Below are positions 8,166 to 17,300 of a DNA stretch of 64,000 bases, piece after piece. The stretch's first letter is position 1. Each line of letters starts with the position of its first letter. The stretch lies in NCBI RefSeq assembly GCF_030373545.1, contig NZ_JAUDCO010000004.1:62001-126000 (forward strand), in the 5' to 3' direction. Under the pieces are notes generated by a model. It was not told the origin of the DNA. It did no database searches and saw nothing but the letters and a program-made list of their open reading frames with translations. The position numbers and the translations under genes are program-made. This DNA is from Collinsella tanakaei. GTDB taxonomy: Bacteria; Actinomycetota; Coriobacteriia; Coriobacteriales; Coriobacteriaceae.

Positions 8166-10673
8166 CTAGCCCCCAAAGACCTCTTCGGCGATGCGGGCGG
8201 TCTCGGCGGCGTCCTTCGCGTAGTAGTCGGCGCCGATGCTCGCGGCGTATTCAGGCGTGAGCACCGCTCCTCCCACGACGACCTTCGCGTCGGGGACCTC
8301 GCTGCGCAGCAGCTCGATGGTCGCTTCCATGTTCTTGACGGTGGTGGTCATGAGCGCCGAGAGCCCGACCAGGCCGATGCCGCGCTCGCGCACGGTGTCG
8401 ACGATGCGCTGCGCCTCGACATCGCGTCCGAGATCGTACACGGTGTAGCCGTAGTTCTCGAGGAGCATCTTGACGATGTTCTTGCCAATATCGTGAATGT
8501 CGCCCTTGACCGTGGCGAGGCAGATCGCGCCCTTGGGCTCGATGTCCGCTGCGGGCATGAGGGAGCGCACGGTATCGAATCCGGCGCGCGCGGCCTCAGC
8601 GGCGGCCATCAGCTGCGGGAGGAAGTACCGCCCCTGATCGAACAGGGTGCCGACCTCGTCGAGGGCGGGGATGAGGTGCTCGTTGATGAGCTCCATGGGG
8701 TCGCAGGTGGCAAGGAGCCGCTCGGTAGCCGCCGGCATGTCGCCTTTGCGCCCGGTCAGGATGAGATGGCGGATGGTGCCGTCGGTGTTCTGCCGGTCGG
8801 GGAGAGCATCGGTGCTTGTCACACCCGCCGTCCGTTCGCCCTTGTAGGGGTCTGTCCAGCTTGCATAGCGCTCGATGTACGCCGCGGACCCGGAATCCTC
8901 GGCATTGAGCACGCGGAATGTGCGGACGACATCCATGTAGCGCTCGGAGCCGGGGTTGAGGATCGGGGCGTCGAGCCCCGCACCGAAGGCGGCGGCGAGA
9001 AACGTTGCATTGAGGACCTCGCGTGCGGGCAGGCCGAAGCTGATGTTGGACACGCCGAGGGCGCACTTGACGCCCAACCGCTGCTTGCAGGCGGTCACGG
9101 CGTCGAGGATCGCAAGCGCCTGCGCCTGATTGGTCGATGCGGTCATGACCAGGCAGTCGATGAGGATGCGCTCGGGTCCGATGCCATAGCGCGCCGCCTC
9201 GCGCACGATGCGCTCGGCGATGCGCACGCGCGCCTCGGCGGTCTCGGGGATGCCGTCCTCGTCGAGGGTGAGGCCGATGATGTTCGCTCCGTAATGCGCA
9301 GCGATAGGCAGCACGGCATCGAGGCTCTCGCGCTTGCCGTTGACCGAGTTGATGATCGGCTTGCCGGGGTAGCGGCGCACGGCCGCCTCGATGGCGCGCG
9401 GATCGGTCGAGTCGATCTGTTGGGGCAGCAGCGTGGCGGCGCACAGGCGCTCCGAGACGTCCACGATGGTGCGCACCTCATCGATGTCGGGAAGGCCGAC
9501 GTTGACATCGAGGATGTCGGCACCCTGCTCCTGCTGGCTGATGCCCTGGCCCACGACGTAGTCCAGGTCGCCCTCGCGCAGGGCCTGCTGCAAGCGCTTC
9601 TTGCCCGTGGGGTTGATGCGCTCCCCGATGACGGCGATGCGCCGTCCTGCGGCGGGAAGTGCCACGAGCCGCTGTGCGCTCGCGACGGTGAGCGCGGGTT
9701 CCCCGCGCCGCTCGCGCGGCGTTCGCCCGCGAACCATGTCCGCAAGCAAGCGGATGTAGTCGGGATTGGTGCCGCAGCATCCGCCGACGATGCCGATGCC
9801 GTCGTCGAGCATATGCCCAACGGCCTGCGCATAGGGTTCAGGCGCGATGTCGTAGACCGTGCGGCCGTCCTCGACATGCGGAAGTCCGGCGTTTGCCTGC
9901 ACCATGACGGGCTTGTCGGTCGCCGCGAGCATGCGGGCGACGAAGGGCCGCAGCTCGTCGGGGCCAAGCGAACAGTTGACGCCCACGACGTCGGCGCCCA
10001 GGGCGTCAAGCGTCACAGCGGCGACCTCGGGCGGCGTGCCTAAAAACGTGCGGCCGTCCTCCTCAAAGGTCATGGTCGCAAAGATGGGGAGGTCGGAGTT
10101 CTCGCGGCAGGCGAGGATGGCCGCCTTGATTTCCGCCAAGTCGGTCATGGTCTCGACGATGAACAGGTCGACACCCGCCGCAACGCCGGCGCGCACCTCG
10201 CGTGCGAACAACTCGTAGGCCCCGTCAAACGAAAGTGTGCCCATGGGGCGCAGCAGGGCGCCGAGCGGACCGATGTCGCCGGCCACGTAGCGCGCCCCGC
10301 TTGCGCGCGCGCAGCGCACGGCCGCGCCGAACACGTCTTCGACCGTGGCGGCATCGCCGAGCTTGAGCGCGCTGGCTCCAAACGTATTGGTGGTCACGAC
10401 CTCGCTGCCTGCGGCGACGTAGGCAGCGTGGATGGAGGTGATGGCGTCGGGGTCAGTGAGGCACAACAACTCGGGGAGTTCTCCTGCGGCGAGGCCGGCT
10501 GCCTGCAGCATCGTTCCCATGCCGCCGTCGAGCACAAGATGGCGCGTGCCCTCCAGCACACGGCGCAGCGCCTCATCGGCGATGCGCAGCGTATCGAGGG
10601 TGCGCGGGCGATAGGTATCGCCGGCTGCGAGCGCGGCGGTTACGGGAGCGGTCGGGTCGAGCGTGTAGTCCAT
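8166..10673 (-). CDS. metH: cobalamin-dependent methionine synthase lacking the reactivation domain
   Basis: Transfers methyl from methyltetrahydrofolate via cobalamin to homocysteine. At 835 residues it is far shorter than the usual 1200. Domains in order are: homocysteine S-methyltransferase (about 40-320) with zinc ligands Cys234, Cys299 and Cys300; pterin-binding TIM barrel (about 345-600; [21 protein letters not shown]); the cap helical domain; and a B12-binding Rossmann domain with [10 protein letters not shown] near 726 and VVVGGAVLT. The AdoMet-binding reactivation domain is missing and is encoded separately just upstream. About 40 N-terminal residues are non-conserved. The start has GAAGGA seven bases upstream. 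It is the last of the metF-activation-metH set. Confidence 0.93.
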   Translation of the reverse strand: MDYTLDPTAPVTAALAAGDTYRPRTLDTLRIADEALRRVLEGTRHLVLDGGMGTMLQAAGLAAGELPELLCLTDPDAITSIHAAYVAAGSEVVTTNTFGASALKLGDAATVEDVFGAAVRCARASGARYVAGDIGPLGALLRPMGTLSFDGAYELFAREVRAGVAAGVDLFIVETMTDLAEIKAAILACRENSDLPIFATMTFEEDGRTFLGTPPEVAAVTLDALGADVVGVNCSLGPDELRPFVARMLAATDKPVMVQANAGLPHVEDGRTVYDIAPEPYAQAVGHMLDDGIGIVGGCCGTNPDYIRLLADMVRGRTPRERRGEPALTVASAQRLVALPAAGRRIAVIGERINPTGKKRLQQALREGDLDYVVGQGISQQEQGADILDVNVGLPDIDEVRTIVDVSERLCAATLLPQQIDSTDPRAIEAAVRRYPGKPIINSVNGKRESLDAVLPIAAHYGANIIGLTLDEDGIPETAEARVRIAERIVREAARYGIGPERILIDCLVMTASTNQAQALAILDAVTACKQRLGVKCALGVSNISFGLPAREVLNATFLAAAFGAGLDAPILNPGSERYMDVVRTFRVLNAEDSGSAAYIERYASWTDPYKGERTAGVTSTDALPDRQNTDGTIRHLILTGRKGDMPAATERLLATCDPMELINEHLIPALDEVGTLFDQGRYFLPQLMAAAEAARAGFDTVRSLMPAADIEPKGAICLATVKGDIHDIGKNIVKMLLENYGYTVYDLGRDVEAQRIVDTVRERGIGLVGLSALMTTTVKNMEATIELLRSEVPDAKVVVGGAVLTPEYAASIGADYYAKDAAETARIAEEVFGG

Positions 10674-10718
10674 GGCGGTCCTTCTCAGCGTGGGGAATGC
10701 CCGTGTCTTAAGGTTCTA

Positions 10719-11471
10719 TCATAGTGCGGGATGGCAGGTGGTGTTGCGCTCCCGGAAGGGGCAGGCGTCGCGGAGGCGGCAGGTCGCGCAGGAGGGGCGA
10801 TCGTGTGCGGACGCGGCCTCTCCATCGAACAGGCCGATGAGCGCCGTGACGCTTTTCGTCGGCAGCAAGAGATTCTGGTCGGTGACGGTGAGCCCGATGA
10901 GGCGCGTCGCGTTGAGGGCGGCGACGAGCGTCGGCTGCGCGTCGAGCGGGCAGTCGCCGTATCCGGGCGAGAAACGCCAGTTGGCAGACATGCCGTGCGC
11001 TTCTGCAGCGCGTACGGCGTCGTGCTGCATAGCCTCGACCGCCGCTTCGATGTAGGCGGACGATGCGGCGTCGTACAGCGCCGCATCGAGCGGATTTTGG
11101 CTGCTCAGCGCGCGCAGCTCCCGCTCGTTTTCCATCCCGAGCGTGCAGGCGATCGCGGCGCAGAGCCGGGCATCCTTCAGGTGACGGAAGATATCGGTTC
11201 CGCGCAGCTCGACGGCGGTGCCCACGAGGCGGATGCAGGGATCTCCCTGGGCATCGCGGGCCGTTGCATCGACGGCAAAGACGCGGCGCACGCCGCGCGG
11301 GACGACCGAGCGCTCAAGATCGGCCGCCGTCTGCTCGATGCGCGCAGCCAGCTCATCGTCTATGCGCTGACCCGTGTAACCCAGGTAGCGAAGCATCTCA
11401 AAGCGATCGATGCGCGGAGCATCGCCTGGTACGGGGCGGTAGAGGATGGGGCTTTCGAGCTCGTGATCCAC
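10719..11471 (-). CDS. stand-alone methionine synthase reactivation (AdoMet-binding) protein
   Basis: 250 residues matching the vitamin B12-dependent methionine synthase activation domain: ILYRPVPGD... at the N-terminus and the diagnostic RFSPGYGDCPLDAQ around 165-178, a segment that binds S-adenosylmethionine. Its role is inferred to be reductive remethylation of inactive cob(II)alamin on the truncated MetH encoded 45 bp downstream. The tail has a Cys cluster (CATCRLRDAC) seen in separate-subunit versions and possibly metal-binding. The start is GTG at 11471 with a weak ribosome site, 26 bp after metF, suggesting translational coupling. Confidence 0.88.
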   Translation of the reverse strand: MDHELESPILYRPVPGDAPRIDRFEMLRYLGYTGQRIDDELAARIEQTAADLERSVVPRGVRRVFAVDATARDAQGDPCIRLVGTAVELRGTDIFRHLKDARLCAAIACTLGMENERELRALSSQNPLDAALYDAASSAYIEAAVEAMQHDAVRAAEAHGMSANWRFSPGYGDCPLDAQPTLVAALNATRLIGLTVTDQNLLLPTKSVTALIGLFDGEAASAHDRPSCATCRLRDACPFRERNTTCHPAL

Positions 11472-11497
11472 GTCGGTTTCGCTTCTGATCGGATGCC

Positions 11498-12373
11498 CTA
11501 GCGGCGCAGGGCCTGCATGGCGGCGCTCGCGACGTCGGCGCGGTTCATGGTGTACACGTGCAGGCCTTCGGCGCCGTGGGCAGCGAGGTCTTCGAGCTGG
11601 CGGCAGGCGTACTCGATGCCCGCCTCGCGCAGGCTCGCCGGATCGTCTTCGTAGCGCGCGAGGATCTTGATGACGGGCGCGGGCAGCGATGCCGCACAGG
11701 TGAACACCATGCGCGTGATCTGCTGCTTGCTCGTGAAGGGCATGATACCCGCCGTGATGGGGACGGTGATGCCGGCCGCATCGGCGAGCTCGCGGAAGCG
11801 GTAGAAGTACTCGTTGTCAAAGAAGAGCTGCGTGACGAAGAAGCTCGCGCCGGCGTCCTGCTTCTGGCGCAGGTGTTTGACGGAGGTCGGCAGGTCGTCG
11901 CAGGTAAGGTGCCCTTCGGGATAGGCGGCGCCTCCCACGCAGAAGCCGGCGTCCACGAGCGCCGGCACGAGGTCCTTGGCATAGGGGAAGGCGATGTCTT
12001 CCGCCTCGGCCTCGCTCATGCCGGCCGGCAGGTCGCCGCGAAGGGCCAGCACGTTTTCGATGCCTGCGTCCATGAGCTCGATGATCTTCTCGGCCAGGGT
12101 CTCGCGCGTCAGCGAGATGCAGGTGAGGTGCGCCACGGACGAGATGTTGAACTCCGAGTTGATCATCTGGGCGATCTGGGCGGTCGCGGCGGAGTTGCCC
12201 GAGCCGCCAGCGGAGTAGGTGACGCTCACGAAGTCGGGCGCAAGCGGCGCGAAGCCGCCCGCGACCTCGCGGGCGCGCTCGAGTGTGAGCTCGCCTTTGG
12301 GAGGGAACATCTCAAACGAGACGGGCTGGGTGCCCGCAGTGCGGGCCTCGGCGAAGATCTGGTCGACTCTCAT
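11498..12373 (-). CDS. metF: 5,10-methylenetetrahydrofolate reductase
   Basis: Makes 5-methyltetrahydrofolate, the methyl donor for the MetH encoded downstream. 291 residues, normal for bacterial MetF. Visible marks are VSFEMFPPKG (catalytic Glu near residue 22), a FAD-binding TIM barrel with LALRGDLP, and FFVTQLFFDNEYFYRF. The start at 12373 (MRVDQIF) is chosen over an upstream in-frame ATG at 12418 because GAAAGGGGA lies upstream and family alignment begins there. It heads the three-gene minus-strand unit. A TATGAT at 12410-12415 is a possible -10. No SAM or cobalamin riboswitch was found in the leader. Confidence 0.94.
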   Translation of the reverse strand: MRVDQIFAEARTAGTQPVSFEMFPPKGELTLERAREVAGGFAPLAPDFVSVTYSAGGSGNSAATAQIAQMINSEFNISSVAHLTCISLTRETLAEKIIELMDAGIENVLALRGDLPAGMSEAEAEDIAFPYAKDLVPALVDAGFCVGGAAYPEGHLTCDDLPTSVKHLRQKQDAGASFFVTQLFFDNEYFYRFRELADAAGITVPITAGIMPFTSKQQITRMVFTCAASLPAPVIKILARYEDDPASLREAGIEYACRQLEDLAAHGAEGLHVYTMNRADVASAAMQALRR

Positions 12374-12595
12374 GGCGTCCCCTTTCGGTGCGCAAGGTGC
12401 GGTGGAGGCATCATACACCGTGGGCGATGGAAGGCGGTTTACCGGCTATGCCGAAACGCGTTGTTCACGGGGCGAGTGGGGAGACTTGATTTGAAGCGAC
12501 GCGATTCAGCAGCGAGTCGCGCGCATATGGGCGGCGCCTATCGACTTCATGGAGGGATGGGCCGCTGTTAGCTGGGTTGCCCTTGCCGCGCGGCT

Positions 12596-12788
12596 TCAAG
12601 GTGGGCAATTTGTTCAGATATGAAGGTTTTGGCCGAGCTTTGGGCGGGGAAAGCAGGCTGCCGGGAGGTCTGAGCGGGTTGATTCGGTCGTACGGTGAGT
12701 CTATGTCGAGCATCTGCTCTGAAAAACAATACTAGACGATATTAGTTTGCCGAGTGAAACCTTCATATCTGAACAAATTGTCCCAAAC
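12596..12788. repeat. inverted-repeat element, copy 1
   Basis: Arms at 12606-12629 and 12757-12780 are a perfect 24-bp inverted repeat (core CAATTTGTTCAGATATGAAG) around 127 bp. The outer flanks CAAGGTGGG (left) and TCCCAAA (right) recur at copy 2 near 49200, but the interior does not. No gene is inside. It sits between gltD and metF, outside both transcripts as far as can be judged. Confidence 0.85.
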
Positions 12789-12811
12789 GCGGCGGCGTGG
12801 CGGAAAGAAGA

Positions 12812-12840
12812 GCGGGATGGGGGCGTATCCCCCATCCCGC
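12812..12840 (-). terminator. terminator of gltBD
   Basis: GCGGGATGGGGG/CCCCCATCCCGC stem with a 5-base loop, seven bases after the gltD stop. The minus-strand continuation TCTTCTTTCC is T-rich. Confidence 0.88.
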
Positions 12841-12846
12841 CATGCG

Positions 12847-14337
12847 CTAGAGACCGCAGGTCGCCGCGAGCTCCTGGGCACAGGAGATGCCATCGGCGAT
12901 GGCGCTCACGACGAGTGAGGCGCCGCCTCGGGCATCGCCGCACGCCCATACGCCGCCGTTCGGTTCGTATGCATCGCCCGTATGCACGCAGCGATGCGGG
13001 GTGGCTTCACTCATGATGGGCAGCGTCCGCCTGTCATCGGGCTCGGGCAGCGCGGCGCCCAGCGCTTGGAACACCCCACGCTGCGGCCCCGTGAAGCCGC
13101 ACGCGATCAGGATGAGCTGTGCGGGGATCTCCCGCTGTGTCCCAGGGACGCGTGCGGGTGCGTCCTCGGACCAATCGACATCGACGATCTGCAACCCGCG
13201 CGTTTTGCCGTCATCGTCGGACAGGACCTTGAGGGTGTCGACAGACCAGCAGCGGACCTCGCTGCCCGCGAGATAGATTGCCTCCTGCTGCCCGTAGTCG
13301 GTCTTCTTGACGTTTGGCCACTGCGGCCAAGGGTTGTCGGGCGTGCGATGCTCGGGCGGTTCGGACATGATCTCGAGCTGCCGTACGCTCGCGGCGCCCT
13401 GACGCACCGCGGTCGCCACGCAGTCGTTGCCCGTATCGCCCCCGCCGATCACCACGACGTCGCATCCACGGGCATCGATGGCGGGCGCGTCGCCATCAAG
13501 GACCGCGCGCGTGCTCGCGGTGAGGTAATCCACGGCGAGCACGACGCCCTCGGCCTGCGCGCCAGGGACGTTGAGCGTGCGAGCGGCGCTCGCGCCGGTC
13601 GCGATCACGACGGCATCGAAGCCGGCAGTCAGCTTCGCCGCAACAGCAGGGTCGGCGGCATCGGTATTCAACATGAAGGAGATGCCGCGCTCAGCCATGA
13701 GGGCGCACCTTCGCTCCACGACCTCTTTTGGCAGTTTCATGTTAGGGATGCCGTACATAAGCAAGCCGCCTGGTCGATCGGCGCGCTCGACCACGGTCAC
13801 GCGAGCCCCGCGGCGCGCGAGCTCCCAGGCGCAGGCAAGCCCGGCCGGCCCCGATCCGATGACGGCCACGCGCGGGGCGTCATCGGCGGGTTGCGCAAAC
13901 GCAGCGGGCCCTCCGTGCGCCCACTCCCAATCGGAGATGGCGCGCTCGGTGTCATGGATCGCTGTGGGTTGCCCGTCGACCGAGCCCAGGTTGCAGGCGG
14001 CCTCGCACGGGGCGGGACATACGCGGCTCGTGAACTCGGGCATCGGGCTGGTGAGCGCGAGGCGCTTCGCGGCTTCTGCCCAGCGGCCGCGCCAGACGAG
14101 ATCGTTCCATTCGGGGATCAGGTTGTGCAGGGGACAACCGCTCGAACGCGCTCTGCCGAAGGGATGCCCGGTTTGGCAGAAGGGGACGCCGCACATCATG
14201 CAACGGCTCGCTTGGATGCGGCGTTCGCCCTCGTCGAGCTCGACGTATAGCTCACGGTAGTCGCAGACGCGTTCGTCTACGGGGCGCAGCTCGTGCGTCT
14301 TGCGGTCGTGCGCCAGAAATGCGCCGGGCTTACCCAT
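12847..14337 (-). CDS. gltD: glutamate synthase small subunit
   Basis: NADPH-oxidising beta subunit that feeds electrons to GltB. 496 residues. The N-terminal cysteine-rich Fe-S part is visible (CMMCGVPFCQ, SSGCPLHN, CPAPCEAACNLG). It is followed by a FAD-binding GxGxxG (IGSGPAGLACAWEL, about 160-173) and an NAD(P)-binding repeat (VVVIGGGDTGNDC). The C-terminus has the usual GVWACGDARGGASLVV. The start overlaps the end of gltB by eight bases and has a strong AAAGGAGG inside the gltB tail, so translation is coupled. Confidence 0.95.
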   Translation of the reverse strand: MGKPGAFLAHDRKTHELRPVDERVCDYRELYVELDEGERRIQASRCMMCGVPFCQTGHPFGRARSSGCPLHNLIPEWNDLVWRGRWAEAAKRLALTSPMPEFTSRVCPAPCEAACNLGSVDGQPTAIHDTERAISDWEWAHGGPAAFAQPADDAPRVAVIGSGPAGLACAWELARRGARVTVVERADRPGGLLMYGIPNMKLPKEVVERRCALMAERGISFMLNTDAADPAVAAKLTAGFDAVVIATGASAARTLNVPGAQAEGVVLAVDYLTASTRAVLDGDAPAIDARGCDVVVIGGGDTGNDCVATAVRQGAASVRQLEIMSEPPEHRTPDNPWPQWPNVKKTDYGQQEAIYLAGSEVRCWSVDTLKVLSDDDGKTRGLQIVDVDWSEDAPARVPGTQREIPAQLILIACGFTGPQRGVFQALGAALPEPDDRRTLPIMSEATPHRCVHTGDAYEPNGGVWACGDARGGASLVVSAIADGISCAQELAATCGL

Positions 14338-17300
14338 GGCGCTTCACCTCCTTTGCGCCCGTGACGGCTTCGAATGCCAACTCGAGCGCCTCCTCATGTG
14401 TCGAACCTGCAGCCTCATGCTGCTCGATGAGCTTGAGGACGCGCTCGTATTCGACGGGAATCACCTTGACGAACAGCGAGGCAACTCGAGCAAAGCGATA
14501 GAGCATCTTGATGCCGCGCGGGCTTTGGGTGATGCGCACATGCTCCTCGATCAGCGCGTGGATGTCGTCGAGCTCTTGCTCGCTGGGTGCGCGCAGGGCG
14601 ACGGTGTCGCGATTGCAATGCGCAGCGAGGGTGCCGAACTCGTCGAACACATAGGCGACGCCACCGGTCATGCCCGCTGCAAAGTTGGGCCCGACCTCCC
14701 CTAAGATGAGCGCGCATCCACCGGTCATGTATTCGCAGCCATGCGCGCCCACGCCCTCGACGACGACCGTGGCGCCGGAATTGCGCACCGCGAAGCGTTG
14801 GCCGGCGACGCCGTTGACAAAGCCGCGGCCGCCGGTTGCGCCCATGAAGGCGACGTTACCCACGATGATGTTCTCGTCAAACTTGAAGCTCGCCGACTCG
14901 GGCGGGCGCACCGAGACCGTGCCGCCCGAAAGACCCTTGCCGAAATAATCGTTGGCGTCGCCGGTCACGTTGAGGGCGATGCCGCGCGGCAGGAACGCGC
15001 CGAAGCTCTGGCCAGCCGACCCAGTGCAGTCGATGGTGATCGAGCCGTCGGGCAGGCCGTCGGGATGCGCCGCGGTGACGGCGTGCCCGAGCATCGTGCC
15101 TACGCAGCGGTTGATGTTTGCGATGTCGGCGTGGAAACGCACGGGCACCATGTGCTGCCGGGCCCGCTCGGTGAGCGGGGTGAACAGGGTGGCGTCCAGG
15201 GTTCGCTCAAGATGGGAGTCGGCTGCCATGGAGGGCAGGAAGTGCTTGCCGTCGGCGCCGGGAATCCGCGCACCGAACTCGCACGAGGCGGATGCGAGCA
15301 CGCAGGACAGGTCGATGCGTTCGCTTTTCCAGTTTCCCGGGACCGCTTTTTGGCGAAGGCACTCGCTGTGGCCCACCATCTCGTCGACGGTGCGGAATCC
15401 CAGGTTCGCCATGATCTCGCGCAGCTGCTCGGCGACGTAGAGCATAAAGCGCTCCACGTGCTCGGGCTTGCCGGCGAAGTGCCCGCGCAGCCGGCAGTTC
15501 TGCGTAGCGATGCCGGCCGGGCAGGTGTCCTGATGGCAGTCGCGCTGCATGAGGCAGCCCATCGCGATGAGCGGCATGGTGGCGAAGCCGAACTCCTCGG
15601 CGCCCAGCAGGCATGCCACCGCAACGTCGGTGCCGTCCATAAGCTTGCCGTCGGCCTCGAGCACCACGCGCGAGCGCAGCCCGTTTCGCAGCAGTGTCTG
15701 CTGCGTCTCCGCCAGTCCGAGCTCGAGCGGCAGGCCGGCGTGCCAGATGGAGTCGCGCGGCGCCGCGCCCGAGCCGCCGTTATGGCCGGAGATGAGGATC
15801 TTGTCGGCGGCGCCTTTCGCCACGCCAGTGGCAATCGTGCCCACGCCCGCTTCCGATACGAGCTTGACGCTCACGCGGGCGTTGGGGTTGGCGCACTTGA
15901 GGTCGAAGATGAGCTCGGAGAGATCTTCAATCGAATAGATGTCATGATGGGGCGGGGGCGAGATCAGTCCGATGCCGGGAGTGGATTGACGTACGCGGGC
16001 AATCCACGGGTAGACCTTCTTGCCAGGAAGATGCCCGCCCTCGCCGGGCTTGGCGCCCTGCGCCATCTTGATCTGCAGTTCGCGGGCGGAGGAGAGGTAA
16101 CGGCTTGTCACGCCGAAGCGGCCGCTTGCCACCTGCTTGATGGCGGAGTTCGCGGAATCGCCGTTTGGCAGTGGTGTCTCGCGACGCGGGTCCTCGCCAC
16201 CCTCGCCGGAGTTCGAGCGGCCGTGCAGCCGGTTCATGGCGATCGCCATGCAGGTATGAGCTTCCTCGCTGATCGAGCCGAAACTCATCGCGCCGGTGTT
16301 GAACCGCGTGACGATGCTGCGGGCGTCCTCGACTTCATCGAGGAGTACGGGCGCCCTGCTGCCGCGATCGAACTCCATGAGGTCTCGCAGGCGCACGGCT
16401 CGACCGGGGCGCCGCAGATGCTCGCTGTAGGTGAGGAAGGTTTCATATGAGTCGGTCCGTACGGCTTGCTGCAGCAGGTAGATGGTATCGGGATCGATCA
16501 GGTGGTCCTCGCCGTCCGGGCGCCACGAGGTAAGTCCGAGGGTCGGGCAGGTGTCGGGCGCGGGCGAGCTGCGCCAAGCGAGCGCCTGGTCGAAGCGGTC
16601 GTCGAGCTCGCGCTCGATATCGTCGACATCGAGGCCACCCACGCGCGATACGGTGCCCGTGAAGTGGCGATCCACGAGGCTCGGTGCAAGCCCCACCGTC
16701 TCGAAGATCTGCGCGGAATGGTAGCTTTGAACCGTCGAGATGCCCATCTTGGACATGATGGAGACGACGCCGGCCACCGCCGCGCGGTTGTAGTTGGCGA
16801 TGGCGGCCTGGGCGTCAAGCGGGCTGCCATCGGAGCCGGTCAGATCTCCCTCGTCGGCGAGCTGGGCTATGACGTCGTGGGCCATGTACGGATAGATGCC
16901 GCTTGCGGAGTAGGCGATGAGCGCCGCGAAATCGTGCGCCGAAATGGCGTCACCGCATTCCACCACAAGGTCAGCGAAGGTACGCAGGCCGCACCTGATC
17001 AGCGAGTTGTGCACCGCGCCGACGGCGAGCAGCATCGGGATGGGCACCTCGCCTGCATCTGCGCGGTCGGACAGGACCACGATGTTCGCGCCGCCGCGCA
17101 CCGCCTCGCGCACCTCGTCCCCGAGTCGCTCGAGGGCGCGCTCGAGCGCGCCGGGGGCATCGTCGCGCGCATAGGTTGCGCGGAAGCGGCGCGCTGCGAA
17201 GCCGGTGCGATCGATCGCGCAGATGCGCAGGAATTCATCGCGCGTCAGCAGCGGTGCGTCAAGTCGTACGAGCCGGCAGGTACCGCGGCTGTCTTCCAGG

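Noticed and set aside
6647-10043. Long plus-strand frames opposite UPF0210 and metH
   Set aside because: Same third-position effect; no ribosome sites and no recognisable protein features.
12374-12480. SAM or cobalamin riboswitch upstream of metF
   Set aside because: None of the conserved core blocks (for example the B12 box) could be found; the leader is short.
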